DNA of 64,000 nucleotides, from the NCBI RefSeq assembly GCF_000344685.1, contig NW_006920411.1, positions 2,035,037-2,099,036 of the forward strand. The letters run 5' to 3'. The position numbers and the translations under genes were made by a program. Positions 34,929 to 46,838 of the stretch are shown here, piece after piece; position 1 is the first letter of the stretch; every line of letters begins with the position of its first letter. The notes beneath the pieces are model-generated. The model was not told the DNA's origin. It did not search any database and saw nothing but the letters and a program-made list of their open reading frames with translations. This stretch comes from Gloeophyllum trabeum ATCC 11539. Taxonomy: Eukaryota; Basidiomycota; Agaricomycetes; Gloeophyllales; Gloeophyllaceae.

Positions 34929-36082
34929 ATGCTGGCTTCAGCATGTCGTCGCCGCACGCCGCGCTCGCTGACGAGGCCGAATAACAGTATCGGACATCTT
35001 CCATGCGCAGCACGGCGCACCCTTATAACCTCGGCTATTCAGGGCTTGTCGGACGGCTTCCTTGACTTGGCTCTCGCACTCCCCTACCCTGCTTCATGGC
35101 CGGCGTACTCTACGACAATCATTGTCACGACCATAACCACTAGACTTCTATTCACTGTTCCGTTCTCCATATGGGTGCGTGATCCTGTGGTCAACCTATG
35201 TGACTCAGTCATGAATGGACCAAGGACATGCTAGGCCAAAAAGCGTCAGTGGACTGCCGAGGAGCAGGTTCTCCCTCAGCTCCGTGAAATTGCACCTACA
35301 ATATCGCAGGCTGTCCTGAAAGAGATGAAAGTCTTGCGAATACGCGGGACCGAGAAAGAGATCACAGAGTACCACCGGAAACGTTATAGTGAGCTCGTAT
35401 GTGCGCCCCAGTCGATGCTGATGCAGTCTCTTAACGTCGTGCGAGCCCTACAGATGAAGCAACGTCGAAAAGAGCTTTACTCGGAGCACAAGTGCTCCCC
35501 AATATCGACCATGATTATCCCTCCCGTCTCCCAGCTCCCGCTCTTTGTCGGCTTCTCTTTGATGCTCGGCCGCCTCTCACAGCCACCGACGCCCTTCGAC
35601 TCCGAGTCCTTCTTAACCCTGACATCACTCTCGCATGCCGATCCAACGGCCACCCTACCCATAGCACTGGGCCTAATTACTCTTGCTAATGTTGAGACGT
35701 CGCGTTGGTTCATATCCGAGGACAAGCGGCTTGCAGCGATCGAAATCGAAAAGAAGAACGCCGAGAGGCGGGGAAAGGGAGAAGTAGTGATTGAGCCCAG
35801 TAAGATTGTGCAATCTGCTCTACGGACATTGTCGGTCGGTCGTATCCTGATAGGCGCAGTCGTTCCTGGAGTGAGTCCAATTCCAGCAAGCGTTTGGAGT
35901 ACACCTCAACCGGCTTCTAGGGTGTCGTACTTTACTGGGTCACGTCCGCCGTGTTTGGGCTCGTACAAACATGGGTCTTCGATTGGTGGGAGTCACGTAG
36001 AATCAAAATTAGAAAGCAACAGTCTCCCCCACCCGCTTCTCCACCATCTGGAACCCGGCAGTACACATGGACGAAATCATAG
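34929..36082 (+). CDS. COX18: Mitochondrial inner-membrane insertase, Oxa1/COX18 family
   Basis: YidC-family insertase that moves the Cox2 C-terminal domain across the inner membrane. I chose the ATG at 34929 because MLASACRRRTPRSLTR is a good basic mitochondrial presequence. The first intron is 35175-35234; it joins FTVPFSIW to AKKRQWTAEEQVLPQL. Family features: LALPYPASWPAYSTTIIVTT (first membrane segment), the coiled loop EKEITEYHRKRYSEL, then STMIIPPVSQLPLFVGFSLM, two more hydrophobic segments and a last exon GVVLYWVTSAVFGLVQTWVF (about 35922-35981). It ends after a basic tail at 36082. Length about 330 residues. COX18 is preferred over OXA1 because of the short tail and YidC-core divergence, but this is a judgement. 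Confidence 0.85.
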
Positions 36083-36680
36083 TGAATCCGGGAGCACGTA
36101 CGGAAGTATTTATTAGCGTCGCTCTACAGCCACAGGTATGTACTAATGTTCTGTCGTCGCTCTGCATGATTAGCAAAAGTGGACTGAGGGATCCCTGTAC
36201 GCGCACGTCTTCCGAAACGTCGACAGAGGAGCCCTATGGATTTTTCTTGATCTAATATGATACTCACTTATTGCTGCGCGGTACGACTTCAGCTGACCCT
36301 GCCTCCTATTCCCCAGGTTATCTTCCGGTGCACAACTTGGTTTCAGCTCGTTATCTCGCTCGGTACGCGGAGTTTTCTCTTGGCTCGTCTACCACTATCA
36401 CCAAACTCCTCTATCTCTTGCCTTGTAGTCGTCATATGAATTGAATCGGCCGTATCGCCGATATTGCATGCAGCTCACACCTCACCCTCAGGCACCAGGG
36501 TGCAGACAATATTAATATCCATCGTGCAGTGGAGAGATATCCAGCGATCACATTACCGGCAGTTAGTACCTACTGGCCTATCAGTGGATGTTAGCAGCGG
36601 ATTACAGATACAGGGGAATATAAGGAGCGTGTAGATTAATCTAAGCGTCGTCCGTGGTCCGTGCCTCTCACTGCCCCAGC
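36083..36680. other. Intergenic, no gene seen
   Basis: 598 bp between the stop of COX18 (+) and the stop of the DUF7704 gene (-). A plus-strand frame at 36067-36255 overlaps the COX18 end and is probably untranslated. Confidence 0.5.
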
Positions 36681-37292
36681 CTAGAATCTCTTCTCAATAT
36701 GTCCCTTAAAATGCCCGTCCCTCTTATCCACGTATCTCCCAATACCCAGATGCCACGCAATCCTCGGTACAATCAGCGTCAGGCCTGTTAACAGCGTCGA
36801 CCACAGGACAGCACCCCACTCCTGTACGTTCCATCGCTCGGGACCGAGAGCCCATAGCGTCACATATAGATGCAGCACATCGCCACATAGTAAAGGGGTG
36901 AGTAGCGCGCCAACGATCTTCTCCTGCAGCGCTGGTTGAGAGTAGAGGTGTTTGCGAGCAGCGGAAAGGACGAAGACGTTTATGAGCCCGATAAGGGCGC
37001 ATACGTGCGCAAGCTGGAAAAGAGTGACGAGTGTCGCTTGAGGGAGCGGACTTGATGGTGGCATCCCATTCGGCCATGGAGCCTGCGCGTCGTGCGTCTA
37101 ATAGCCAAGCGTGAATATTCTTGTTCTCGAGCCACGGACGTCTGAGCGGGGACGCATATCCCGGCACTTGCGCAGACTCACCCTTTTCGGATCGACGATA
37201 GTACCCATGAGGCCCAGCAGCGTCAGGAACGGCTCGTAGAAGCCAAAAACTGCGTAGTAGAACCCTGGGATGGCAGACTGGGGAGGGGACAT
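36681..37292 (-). CDS. DUF7704-type fungal membrane protein
   Basis: A small polytopic membrane protein of unknown function. Exon 1 begins MSPPQSAIPGFYYAVFGFYE (start at 37292) and runs to GTIVDPKR; exon 2 begins after an intron ending ..GCTATTAG with THDAQAPWPNGMPPSS and ends HFKGHIEKRF at 36681. Four hydrophobic segments: FYYAVFGFYEPFLTLLGLMG, TLVTLFQLAHVCALIGLINV, the KIVGALLTPLLCGDVLHLYV segment and GAVLWSTLLTGLTLIVPRIA. About 180 residues. The pattern PGFYYxxFGxxEP is what I recognise from the fungal DUF7704 group; no biochemical role is known. Alternative start upstream (37382) is possible but adds no conserved sequence. Confidence 0.75.
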
Positions 37293-38048
37293 GGCGTGAC
37301 GATTGAGGCTCTCGGGCCTGCAGGGAGTGTATAATAAGGCGGAGTGTTTGTGAACGGAAACTTTCCGTGGCATTAACGTCAAGCAAACATTACAGAGGCC
37401 GATTGGCTAAGCTCGAACAGGAATCCGTCATACCCAGACATAAGGCACCATCGGAAAAGCCTTGATCGGCTTTCGAGTGACTCAGGCTGACGCCCTGCAG
37501 GTATAAACAGCAATCCATCCAGCACATCCTGCAGCAGGCAGTGGCTGCGGGCAACGCAGATCTGTCCAAGAACTTTGGAGGCTGAAACCATCAGCGCGCG
37601 GAAATGTGGTCGTGCACGACGATGGGACGCCGTCAGCGTCCGCGGCCGGCCGGCCCTAAACTCAGCATGTTCACATCGGCGGGAAATGAAGTTTCTGGCT
37701 TTTCATCTTACACCAAGGTTTGGACCAAGGCTGCTGGGACGGGACTTGCGACCTCCAGCTGCTATGGCAGATGACCGAGAATGCTCTTCCCTGCGAAGAT
37801 GGAGGGTATAATGCTTGCTTTTGCTTGGACAAAGTCCCCTGCGCATGGCGAGCTTCGCTCCTTCCTGACATACCGTCTGGTTTCCTTCCCATGTCATACG
37901 CCGTGATCCTGGCCCTGATAGTTCTATCCCGGCCCATAAGGGACATTTATACACGGTGATGATATCACTGCAGCGGAACTTGTTGTATTCCATTACTGTA
38001 ATATCTGGTGGGATAATCTACGAAGACCGATGACGGTATGATGCAGTA
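37293..38048. other. Intergenic, no gene seen
   Basis: 756 bp with the DUF7704 promoter and the 3' UTR of the reductase gene. Short frames at 37575-37811 and 37720-37959 (+) lack any domain or splice support. Confidence 0.5.
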
Positions 38049-39434
38049 TCATGCACCTGGGGATGCTTCGACATGCCCATTGGTGCCTACGACGTCTTCC
38101 TGGAAGAATCCCCTCTCCTCAAGGTACGCAGCGTGTTCTTTACGATGCTCCTTCACAGCCTTATCAACAGTCCAACGCCACACGGGGAGAGCGATCTGGC
38201 AGAAGGTTAGCACAGGGAAGAATATGAGGTCGAAACAACCTACCCAGCCAATAAGGGCGTAGACCCAATCTATTAAGACGTTATTAAGGGGAGTTGCCCC
38301 CTTGGTTGTAGTCCGGAATACATTCCCGATGAAGTCAGGGCTGATATGGAAGTAATCTTTCTGTACCCCTATCATGGACGTGAGCATCTGTCCCCCGTGG
38401 AGAATAGCTCATCAAAGCACCTTTCAAAAGAACAGCGGCCGCCTGCTCTGGATGCAGTCCGTCATCAGTCTCTTCTATCTTTAGGGTGACTTTGGGCTTC
38501 GTCTTATTCTCATTCTCATAGCCGGGACTGTAAATCGTTCCCGGGAAGAATATATGGACATCAATAGGGTATAGTAGGAGTTCCGATCTGAGTGTTTCCG
38601 CGAGACCTAAATGTAAAGAGAGTTGGTGAAGACGAGAGATATAGAAGACTGGCTAACCTCGCAGTGCAAACTTGCCCGGACTGTAGGAAGCGTACCCTAT
38701 TATTGACATATAGGCAAGGACAGAAGACACAAATACAATCTTTCCCTTGGCTTTATGTCGCACCATCCGCTTCGCAGCGGCCTAGGGGAAATATGAGCGA
38801 AATACGAATACGTGTAACATTGGACGTAACGCACCAGAGCGGTCCACGCTCCCGCCCAATACGTGTTGTCCATGCCCCGGCGAAGTGATTCTTCGCTTTC
38901 TTCGACAAAGAATCCAGGTGTAGAGGTCCCGGCACATAAGAATATGGCGTCTGGGCATCTGCCTCCGTGTGCTTTGCAAGCCGCTTCAAGTGCATCCCAG
39001 GCCTCAGTTGCATCGTTTAAAGAGCATGAGAAGGACCGCAAGACTTGGTTAGGCGTCTGACGTTCGGCCTGCACAGATTCCAATCCAGATACTTAAGAAT
39101 ACCGGGATTGATAGACGGCATGGGCAAAGTTGCTCACCTCCATCAGTTCCAGCGCTTTTCCTAGCCGCCCCTTATGGCGAGCAACAATCGAGACATCTGC
39201 GCCCTTGCGAGTAAGGAGAATGGCGAGGGCAAGCCCAAGTCCCGCTGACCCGCCAGTCACGTAGCAGTGCTTCCCCGAAGTCAGATCCGAGGTGTTTACG
39301 GATCAAATTAATAGTCTCACCTTGCCTCGCGGATCCCACTTTTTACTCGTGAGCATGGAGGATTGCAGGATCACGACTAGGGACGTGGCGGCGACGAGAA
39401 CCAGTGCGACAAATGTTTGGCCCCATGCGAACAT
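38049..39434 (-). CDS. TSC10: 3-ketodihydrosphingosine reductase (Tsc10/KDSR)
   Basis: Second step of sphingolipid synthesis: NADPH-dependent reduction of 3-ketodihydrosphingosine to dihydrosphingosine at the ER. Start MFAWGQTFVALVLVAATSLV gives an N-terminal membrane anchor. Short-chain dehydrogenase features: nucleotide motif GGSAGLGLALA (about 39250), RQTPNQVLRSFSC, catalytic Ser in VSSVLAYMS and Tyr/Lys in ASYSPGKFALRG (38640-38720, intron just after). HGGRCPDAIFLCAGTSTPGF is typical of the fungal enzyme. The C-terminal exon (38049-38387) has two hydrophobic segments (LIDWVYALIGWVGCFDLIFF). Five or so exons. Divergent from the fluoride exporter. Very confident. Confidence 0.94.
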
Positions 39435-39786
39435 CTAGTATGTTTTCCGCTCGTCTAGAACGCAGAGTCCGCCGACTGCCCGCTATGAGTTTGCCAACGA
39501 ACGTCGCATGCAGACCAAGTACAGCCACGAACCTTCCTATGCGTCCAGCTGTCGCTTTAAGAGTCCGAGACAACCCGAGGGCACTGGGATAACCTTTGTG
39601 TGGAACAGCGATACTTGTTGCAGGCTTGCAGCACTCGAATGCCATTGGAGAGGTCCATGCTAGGCTAAATTTAGCTCGCGCTATGATTGGGAAGGTTGTG
39701 CGGGGAATCTGCGGCTGTACACTTTGTCGAGCGATCCACAAGGATCATCTGTGACTTGCCAGCTTAGATACTCGCCGTGCTCGACG
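39435..39786. promoter_or_regulatory. Divergent promoter region, KDSR / fluoride exporter
   Basis: 352 bp between opposite start codons. No motif singled out. A 132-codon minus-strand frame that spans this region is out of frame with the reductase and lacks a domain. Confidence 0.4.
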
Positions 39787-41122
39787 ATGTCTGACGAGAA
39801 ACAAGCATCGACACTGCTCCCCCTTCACGGCGCGCCAAACGATGCAAATGGCGCGAATAACTTGTCGCTCTCGTCTACGCAAAAGACGTCCGCGGAGGAC
39901 CAACGACCACCGCTGCATCCTGTTGGCAGCGATGTAGGCTCAGCGATTGCGCGCCATGACTCTATTGAGTCTGCAGAATCCTTGGCCCAAGTAGATAGGC
40001 CCCCGGCAGAGGAAGGGGCCTTGCCGCCGTCCAAGGTCTATCACCCCTTGTCACCCCATGTCCTCGCACTTCTCATGCCGGCATCTGTATTTGGTGTATT
40101 AGCCAGACTCGGTCTAAATGCTCTGGCCACGTATAACGGTCAAAAGATATTCTCGTTGGCGTATGTTCAAGCAGTGGGGTGTTTTATCATGGGATTCGGG
40201 CTTGAATGCAAGGAGCCTCTGGGACGATTGTGAGTCTCTTCCACCCGTCGCTCGTCTGATAATCCCACCTGTTCGGCACTAGTTATGGGCCGCTGTATAC
40301 AGCCATCACCACTGGTTAGACTCCCCCTGTCGTCCGGGTGGTCGTAAGCTTATGTCATGGACAGGATTCTGTGGGTCTCTCACAACCTTCTCCGGATGGC
40401 AAGTGGACGTCTTTACCTCCTGGGTTAACTCAACCCAAGCTCACAGAGACTGGCGTGGAGATGTGAGCATCAATCTGACTTCGCGAGAATCCTTCTAACT
40501 AAGCTCGCAGGTCATGGACGGAATCACCACCACGCTGTACACTTTTATCATATCTCTTACATCTGTTTGGTTCGGCACACACTTGGCTTCTATGCTCCAA
40601 CCATTCCTTCCAGTCCTACGACCACCAACCCGTGCTCTCCGATATGCCGTGACAGCCTTGTCTGTCTGTATTTACGCAGCAACATTCCCGGCCTATTTCC
40701 GTCTCCCTGCCGATTACCGGCATCAAGCTACTGCCGCTCTCCTATTCTCGTACCCCGGCACGCTCACACGATACTTACTTTCCATATTCCTCAATCCCCG
40801 ACTTGATCTGTTCCCTCTGGGCACATATGTAGCGAATTCCTTCGGAACAGCAGTCCTCGGCGCACTCCATGTCATACAAGGCATGTCACCGGCAGCGTCT
40901 CCCAATGCGTGCGCCCTGGTTCAAGGGCTCGGGGACGGATACTGTGGGTGTCTCACTACTGTGAGCACGTTTGCCACGGAGGTCGATGCTCTAGTGGAGT
41001 GGAAAGCGTGGTTGTACGCTGCGCTTAGTTGGGGCACAGGTCAGATTTTATTGTTATTGATAATGGGGTCTTCGTACTGGGCTGGTCATGTTAGTGAGCA
41101 ATTGACTTGTAGATTCGCATGA
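39787..41122 (+). CDS. FEX1: Two-domain CrcB-type fluoride exporter (FEX)
   Basis: Removes toxic fluoride at the plasma membrane. The start at 39787 gives MSDEKQASTLLPLHG and a ~100-residue polar N-terminal tail. Two CrcB domains are fused head to tail in one chain: the first carries TGFCGSLTTFSGW (rebuilt across two introns, about 40315-40400) and the second GDGYCGCLTTVSTFATE (about 40933-40985). A linker membrane helix between them gives the opposed orientation that bacteria obtain with dual-topology dimers. About nine hydrophobic segments in all. Four exons; the last begins after CTCGCAG at 40510 with VMDGITTTLYTF. Stop at 41122. Length about 415 residues, normal for fungal members. Confidence 0.93.
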
Positions 41123-41387
41123 ACACCACCACAGACTCATGAATCTTCGATTACTCTGGAAAAGCAAATATATTAATTGTTCTTCGCACCATTTTCCATT
41201 GTACCCTAGCCTCCGATATGAATCCCGACCGGCCAATTTAGACTTAGGCGATTCGTGCAGTAGGGAGCTGACCCTAACCCCGGCAGCCCTCGTAGCGGAC
41301 TTCGAAATTGGGGCTTGCATCCACAACGTGTTGCAATTGTCGCGTTCAGGGCTACCGAGACTTCCACTTTGGCTTGTGGACCCTACT
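41123..41387. other. Intergenic upstream of CK2 beta
   Basis: 265 bp between two plus-strand genes. A frame continuous with the CK2 beta start extends upstream to 41139 but the extra residues have no family counterpart. Confidence 0.4.
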
Positions 41388-43205
41388 ATGTCGCGTCACC
41401 AGCAGTCCTCCTCGGTCGACCCCAGCCAAGAAGAAATGGAAGAGGAGGAGGCCGTGAGCGGGGAGGGAGACGAGGTGATGGGCGAAGCGGAGGACGGCGA
41501 GGGATATAGTGCGTGCTCTTTCTTACTTAAGTTTCCTCGTACATCCCCCCCCTCCCGTCTTCGCGCATTTTCCGCTTCGCAGATAGCGTGACACTTTAAT
41601 GCATATGCCTAATCTCTCCTGTTATGTGTAGCATCGTCCACGCCTACGTCGACGTTAACATGGATCAGTTGGTTCTGCTCCTTACCCGGCCACGAATACT
41701 TCTGCGAAGTATCGGAAGACTTTATCGAAGATGATTTCAATTTGACGGGGCTGAATGCTATGGTGCCATTCTGGAAAGAGGCAATGGAGATGGTGCTGGA
41801 CGTCGAACCAGGTACGCCCGACAGCATCCTCAGGCTTGGACCATCCCATCATCTCTAACGGGGCCGATTATCAGATGAGGATTCGGCGCGGGTGCCAGAT
41901 GTCTCAATAGTCGAAGCCTCTGCAGAACTGCTGTATGGCCTTGTTCACCAACGCTACATCATAACTCGGCAAGGGCTACAGGCTATGGTGAGCGGCTCAC
42001 TTCACGGCGTCGCTTGCATGTCCTGACACCTTTCTCAGGCAGATAAATATGAAAATGCTACGTTCGGCTCATGTCCCCGCGTTTATTGTCAGAACTGCTA
42101 CGTAGTACCCTGCGGACGATCGGATGTCCCCGGTCTTGACACCGTCAAGCTGTATTGCCCAAATTGCCATGACATCTACGTTCCACCAAGCAGCCGCTTT
42201 CAGGGAGTAGATGGTGCGTCGAGCACGACGGATGTTCTCCCATGATGCTCACCATACCTAACATTATCCAGGCGCATTCTTCGGCACCACATTCGCCCAC
42301 CTCTTCTTCCAGAGCTACCGCGAACTCGCACCTGCTCCTTTCTATAAGCCGCCATCCGCAGCCTCGTCATCCCTAACCCCAGCCCGTTCACCCCGCAATG
42401 CCTCGTCCGACCAGTCTGAAGAAGAGACGTTTGTAAATCCCAATCCGTACGGCGGGCAGAAACGAGCCGCTGGGAAAGTGTACGTACCCCGCATATATGG
42501 CTTCCGCGTGAGTGAGCGGGCAAAGAGTGGGCCGCGGATGATGTGGTTGCGCATGCGGCCAGAAAGTCCGGAGGAGTTGGACATGGTGGATTGGCGAGGT
42601 CGGTGGTTGGATGAGGAGGGAGGTTCGGAATTCGAGGAGGACGGTGAAGGCGGAGACAGACCCATGGAAGACTTCGATCCGGTACGTACAGGACTCAAGT
42701 AACCCTCTCCGGAGCGTCGGTCTTAAGTCTGACCAGTAATCCTCTCTGTCTATGCCTCTTATGTGCTATGTCATAGGAAGGAGGAGGTGATAACGACGAT
42801 GATGAAGAGGAGGAAGAGGAGGAGGAAGATCAAGATCACCGCTCCCGACTCCCCCCTCCCGCCCAGGCCGACACCGGAGCCAACAGAGGACGACGGCGGA
42901 ACGATCATAGTGCCCCCGCCGCCTCCTCCCTCGGAGCGCTCGACTGCGATATCGAGCTACCAAACAGCGCAGAGCATCCGGACGAGTGGGAGCGCGATCA
43001 CCCGCGTGCCAACGCGAATATCGGGTTCCCCGCATCCCCCGCGTCGAGCGCGCCTCCGCGAACTCCTGAGCCGCTGCCTCTGCCGGTCTCCACTGTGATG
43101 CCACTTAGGATTAATGGGAAGGTTGGTAATGTGGCAGGGATGGGAGGCGGTAAGGTGCGGGTGGTGAGGCAACGCGCCGTAGGTGAGCACGGGATGCTCT
43201 GGTAG
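41388..43205 (+). CDS. CKB1: Casein kinase II regulatory (beta) subunit
   Basis: Regulatory subunit of the tetrameric Ser/Thr kinase CK2. Start [20 protein letters not shown] followed by an acidic N-terminus. Exon 2 opens [20 protein letters not shown], then [20 protein letters not shown], the conserved N-lobe. Zinc-binding dimer motif: CPRVYCQNC (about 42075-42105) and [11 protein letters not shown] (about 42150-42185). [15 protein letters not shown] and [17 protein letters not shown] (about 42478) complete the core. Unlike yeast/animal subunits there is a long C-terminal extension: an acidic run (42780-42840) followed by a disordered Pro/Arg-rich tail to LW at 43205. Long insertions and tails are common in basidiomycete copies. 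About six exons. Confidence 0.94.
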
Positions 43206-43521
43206 ACTTTTGTAATAATACACCTTGAGTTAAATACATACTTACAACCGTTGTCTGTTGTTTCGATACCTGCACACGTCGCGGATCGAATCTGCACCGC
43301 ATCTCCCTCGTCGACGCGAGAGCTTGGCCATCACTTGTAAACTCATCTGAGGACTTCACAGGCGCTACGGAGTCCCGCGCGAAATGTGACTGCCAAAAGT
43401 AGATCAACTGTACAGGTGCAAGCCACCGGGAACTCGTCACAGCTGTGACATCCCCCGTATTGAGACAGTATCGCTGCGAGGGGTCCGAGTCCGACAGACC
43501 CTCCTCAAGACTTGAAGCAAA
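43206..43521. other. Intergenic CK2 beta / eL36
   Basis: 316 bp with the CK2 beta 3' UTR and the eL36 promoter. A 277-codon minus-strand frame (43111-43944) crosses this region and eL36; it has no domain and is read as a chance antisense frame. Confidence 0.4.
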
Positions 43522-44188
43522 ATGGCCCGCACTAGTGCGTGATACTACCGTTTCGTTCGTAAGTTGCTTTTGCTGATCAGCGTGCCGCTCGTCCTCCCAG
43601 ACATCGCCTACGGCTCGAACCACGGCCACCCCACGACGCCCATCGAAAAGAAGGTCAAGCCGAGTCACAGGAAGGGCGTGCAGAGCAAAAAGACGTCGTT
43701 CGTGCGGAGCGTGATCAGGGAGGTTGCTGGGTTCTCCCCGTATGAGCGGAGAGTTATGGAGTTGTTGAGGAACTCTAAGGTGAGTTTTCGTGTTCCGGTG
43801 TTGTGGGGGACGAGCGAGCATGCGGGAATGTGTGATCTCTGGTTGAGAGACAAGGAAATGTTTGCGCGATAATGGAGGCATGCAGCATTTGAAGCTTGGG
43901 AGACTACGGGAGGATGCGTCTGCACGATTCTTGGCATTCCGCAACCAGTTTCTTTCCGTATCCCGCGCCAGATCTTGTCAATGAGCATGGACGCTAACGT
44001 GTGTTTCGTGGCTGATAGGACAAGAAGGCCAGGAAGCTGACGAAGAAGCGGGTACGTCCCGTGCAATATCTGTACACTGCGTCCTTAATCTGACCATCTT
44101 GGCTCAGTTGGGCACGCTCCTCCGCTCGAAGCGAAAGCTCGAGGAGCTCTCCACCATCATTGCCGAGAGCAGAAGAGCCGGCCACTAA
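43522..44188 (+). CDS. 60S ribosomal protein eL36
   Basis: Small basic large-subunit protein, about 100 residues in four exons: 43522-43534, 43601-43779, 44019-44051 and 44108-44188. The 13-nt first coding exon (MART) joins to NIAYGSNHGHPTTPIEKKVK. Conserved blocks: KKTSFVRSVIREVAGFSPYE, RRVMELLRNSKDKKARKLTK and RKLEELSTIIAESRRAGH. Introns are 66, 239 and 56 nt; the second is longer than usual for this genome and could host a small nucleolar RNA, but I see no clear C/D or H/ACA boxes. The tiny first exon is typical of fungal ribosomal protein genes. Confidence 0.94.
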
Positions 44189-45320
44189 ACCAATCCGTAC
44201 CGCTCGCATGTGTCTGCCGGGTCGGGAGGTCTTTTGTGCTCGAGTCGTGGTTATGTTTTGTCTTCCACTTTCGCGGGGGCGAGAGGGAGAAGGCACCCAT
44301 CTCATGCGAAGATGCGCAGTGTATCGCTATGTTTATGCAATGGTATTGCCCTATGCTCTCGCGTTGCGTTCGTCAACTCCCTCGCCGACCAAATGGGCGA
44401 GCTCCTGGAATAGCTGCGATTGGGCCGCTGCACAGAGAAGATGGACTATCTTTGGCTCTATGGGACATCTGGCATTTATCAGATATTGCCAGGAAGACAT
44501 CGTGTTCATGACCACGGCTCAAAATTGCTCTGGTTATTGTTAGCTGGGTACGTTGGCCGCGGTGACGTTGTTTGGGCCCGATGGGATACTCACTTCAGGA
44601 GCCATTGGAGAGGTACGTATTAGTTGTCATCTCTCAGCCCTTGCGGAAAGCCGGCATGATGCTTGCGTCTCGCCCTTGGAGAGTTGGAGATAGCAGCACA
44701 AGCTCCGCTTCATGCGAACTGGAGCGAGACGAGGCAGACCCAGATGTTCCGTTGGGTCTGTCTGACAGTCTCCGCGAAATATCACGCGCCTGCAGGGAGT
44801 ATTGTTGCCAGTGGACGAGTAAGGATTGCTCTGCGAAAGTACATATGACTCGGTGCTTAGAAATCTAACGGTACTCAAAGATGGGATTGTTGGTAAACCC
44901 CCTCCCGTAAGATCGGATAGTGGCGATCGAGTCAGCGCATACACAGGAGGTTTGCAGAAAAGCCACACAAGCCGAGGGAGCGTGACGGTGAGTACGCGTG
45001 CGCGCCGGCCGGGCATGTCTGTCGTGTTTCGGATCGCAAGAAGAGTCGGGCAACAGCCGACGGCCGCCACGCGTTCCGTAGGTCGGAGTGAGCGTCGAGG
45101 ATCGTTGGAAAGCAGCGGTCGACGTCGAGTACGACGACGGCGAGGTGGGGCAGCCTGACGGGTGGATGGAGAGCGAGCGAAATAACGAGGCGCGCGGTGG
45201 CGATGGAGGGAAAGGCTGAGGCGCGAGATGGATCGGGACGGGTGCGCTAAGGCGGCTTACGTGACGGGGCCATCGAACCGGCAAAGTCTAAAAACTGAAG
45301 GCAGCCAGCCGCATCCACCC
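44189..45320. other. Intergenic, no gene seen
   Basis: About 1.1 kb between eL36 and the VTT-domain gene. Several overlapping frames on both strands (for example 44627-45070 minus, 44865-45284 minus) have arginine/serine-rich composition but no domain. Presumed promoter and leader of the VTT gene. An in-frame ATG for that gene at 45228 is a possible earlier start. Confidence 0.5.
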
Positions 45321-46838
45321 ATGATGATCCCACCACCCATGCCCTCCGTCGACTCGCTCGCCCCGCCACCCGTCCCGCCCCCATCCCGCCACCGCGCGTC
45401 CTCCACCAACGTCCGCCCCGCCCTCACCATACACACCCTCGGTCCCCGACGGCGGTCCTCGTCCATGCTCGCAATGCCCCCGCCCGAGCCGACCCCTCCG
45501 TCCGAGCCAAACGCTGACCCCCTCAACCCGCTGCCGTCTGCGGACGCATCGCCTTCCCTTCTGGCAGTGCTCGCGTCCAAGCTGCTTCAGCTCGTACCGC
45601 ACTATTACAAGCACTCGCATCACCCTATGCTCGAGGTCGAACCCCCGTCACCCGGCTCGAGCGCAGACGATCCCATTCTTCCCCTCTCCTCGTCGCCCTC
45701 GCGTGCTTCATTTGGTGATGTATTCAACGAGCAAGGCAGCCCGCTCAGAGACGGATTGTCGCGACCATGGTGGTCGGGTGTCTCTTCAGTACGTAATTAT
45801 GTCACAACTGCACACGACCACCACTTATGGCTCTGACGGCCCTCCAGGTACACGCCCCGCTCTTGCTCGTCATTACCCTCTTTCCCCTGTCGACTGCTTT
45901 GGTACTGTACTGCTTCTGGACCCTCCCTGTCTCCGGCTCGTGGCCGCGTACGTTAGCCGACCTCACTCAGATGGGTAGAGAGCTGCACGAATACTCGCAA
46001 AGCGGGTCTGGGCCAATGGCGCATGTCATCGGCGTTCTTAGCATCACCGCCGTCTGGAATCATGCTTGGAGCATACCAGGCAGTGTTCTGTGGGTGAGGC
46101 TATTCTCCGTAATCCAGGTGATGTCTTTTGCTGACGATAATGAATGGCGCTTAGAATGTTCTTGCGGGAGCACTGTTTTCGCCTGTCTTTGCAACCCTGC
46201 TCTTGACGAGTCTTACAACCCTGGGTTCCATTGCGGCGTCCCTCCTGTCCATGCCTTTAGCACCGATCCTAACGCGGATTTTCCCGCGGGCGCTTGACCT
46301 CACTCGTTCGGTATTGGAGGGCTCATCCTCGTCCTCCCCCTCGAACGCCTCATCTTCTGCTTGGGTTCGGCTGTCCATCATGCGTCTTGTAGGCATCATT
46401 CCCTGGTCCGGCATTAATATCGCGTGCGGTTTGGCTGGCGTGCCTTTGCTGCAATGTTTACTCGGCTCGTTCATCGGAGGTCTCCCTTGGACGGCGGTAA
46501 CGTGTCAATTGGGCGATATTCTGCAGTCCATGGCAGTAGGTGACAACGTCGGCGTTGGCGTTGGCGAGATGCTGGCTCGCCCGGAAATGATTGCCCGGCT
46601 CGTTTTCTTGACTGTCCTTGCCGGTGCGCCGGTGCTCGGGAAGGAGAAGCTCAAGGCCATGATCACCCCGTCGGAAGACGCCATGACTGAGCGAGGCCGT
46701 CGGTGGGCATGGGTGAAAGAGTGGAGGGCGCGGCTTCGCAGCCGAAGCCCGGAAGGCCAAAGGAAACAGATGATGAAGGAATTGACCATTCTCGTGGATG
46801 AGAAGAGGGCGAGAGAAGATCAAGAAGGCTGGGCATGA
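45321..46838 (+). CDS. VTT-domain (SNARE-associated/DedA-TVP38) Golgi or ER membrane protein
   Basis: Polytopic membrane protein of the DedA/TMEM41/VMP1 superfamily, related to yeast Tvp38; animal relatives are lipid scramblases. A long Pro/Ser-rich cytosolic N-terminus (MMIPPPMPSVDSLAPPPVPP) is followed, after an intron near 45790-45847, by VHAPLLLVITLFPLSTALVL. The third exon opens NVLAGALFSPVFATLLLTSL, the VTT core re-entrant region, and later has SIMRLVGIIPWSGINIACGL and the LLGSFIGGLPWTAVTCQL segment. It ends in a charged helix (EWRARLRSRSPEGQRKQMMK) at 46838. About 470 residues, three exons. The family is clear; which subfamily is less so. Confidence 0.82.

Noticed and set aside
43111..43944. 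277-codon minus-strand frame
   Set aside because: It overlaps the well-supported eL36 exons and the CK2 beta end on the other strand and shows no domain.
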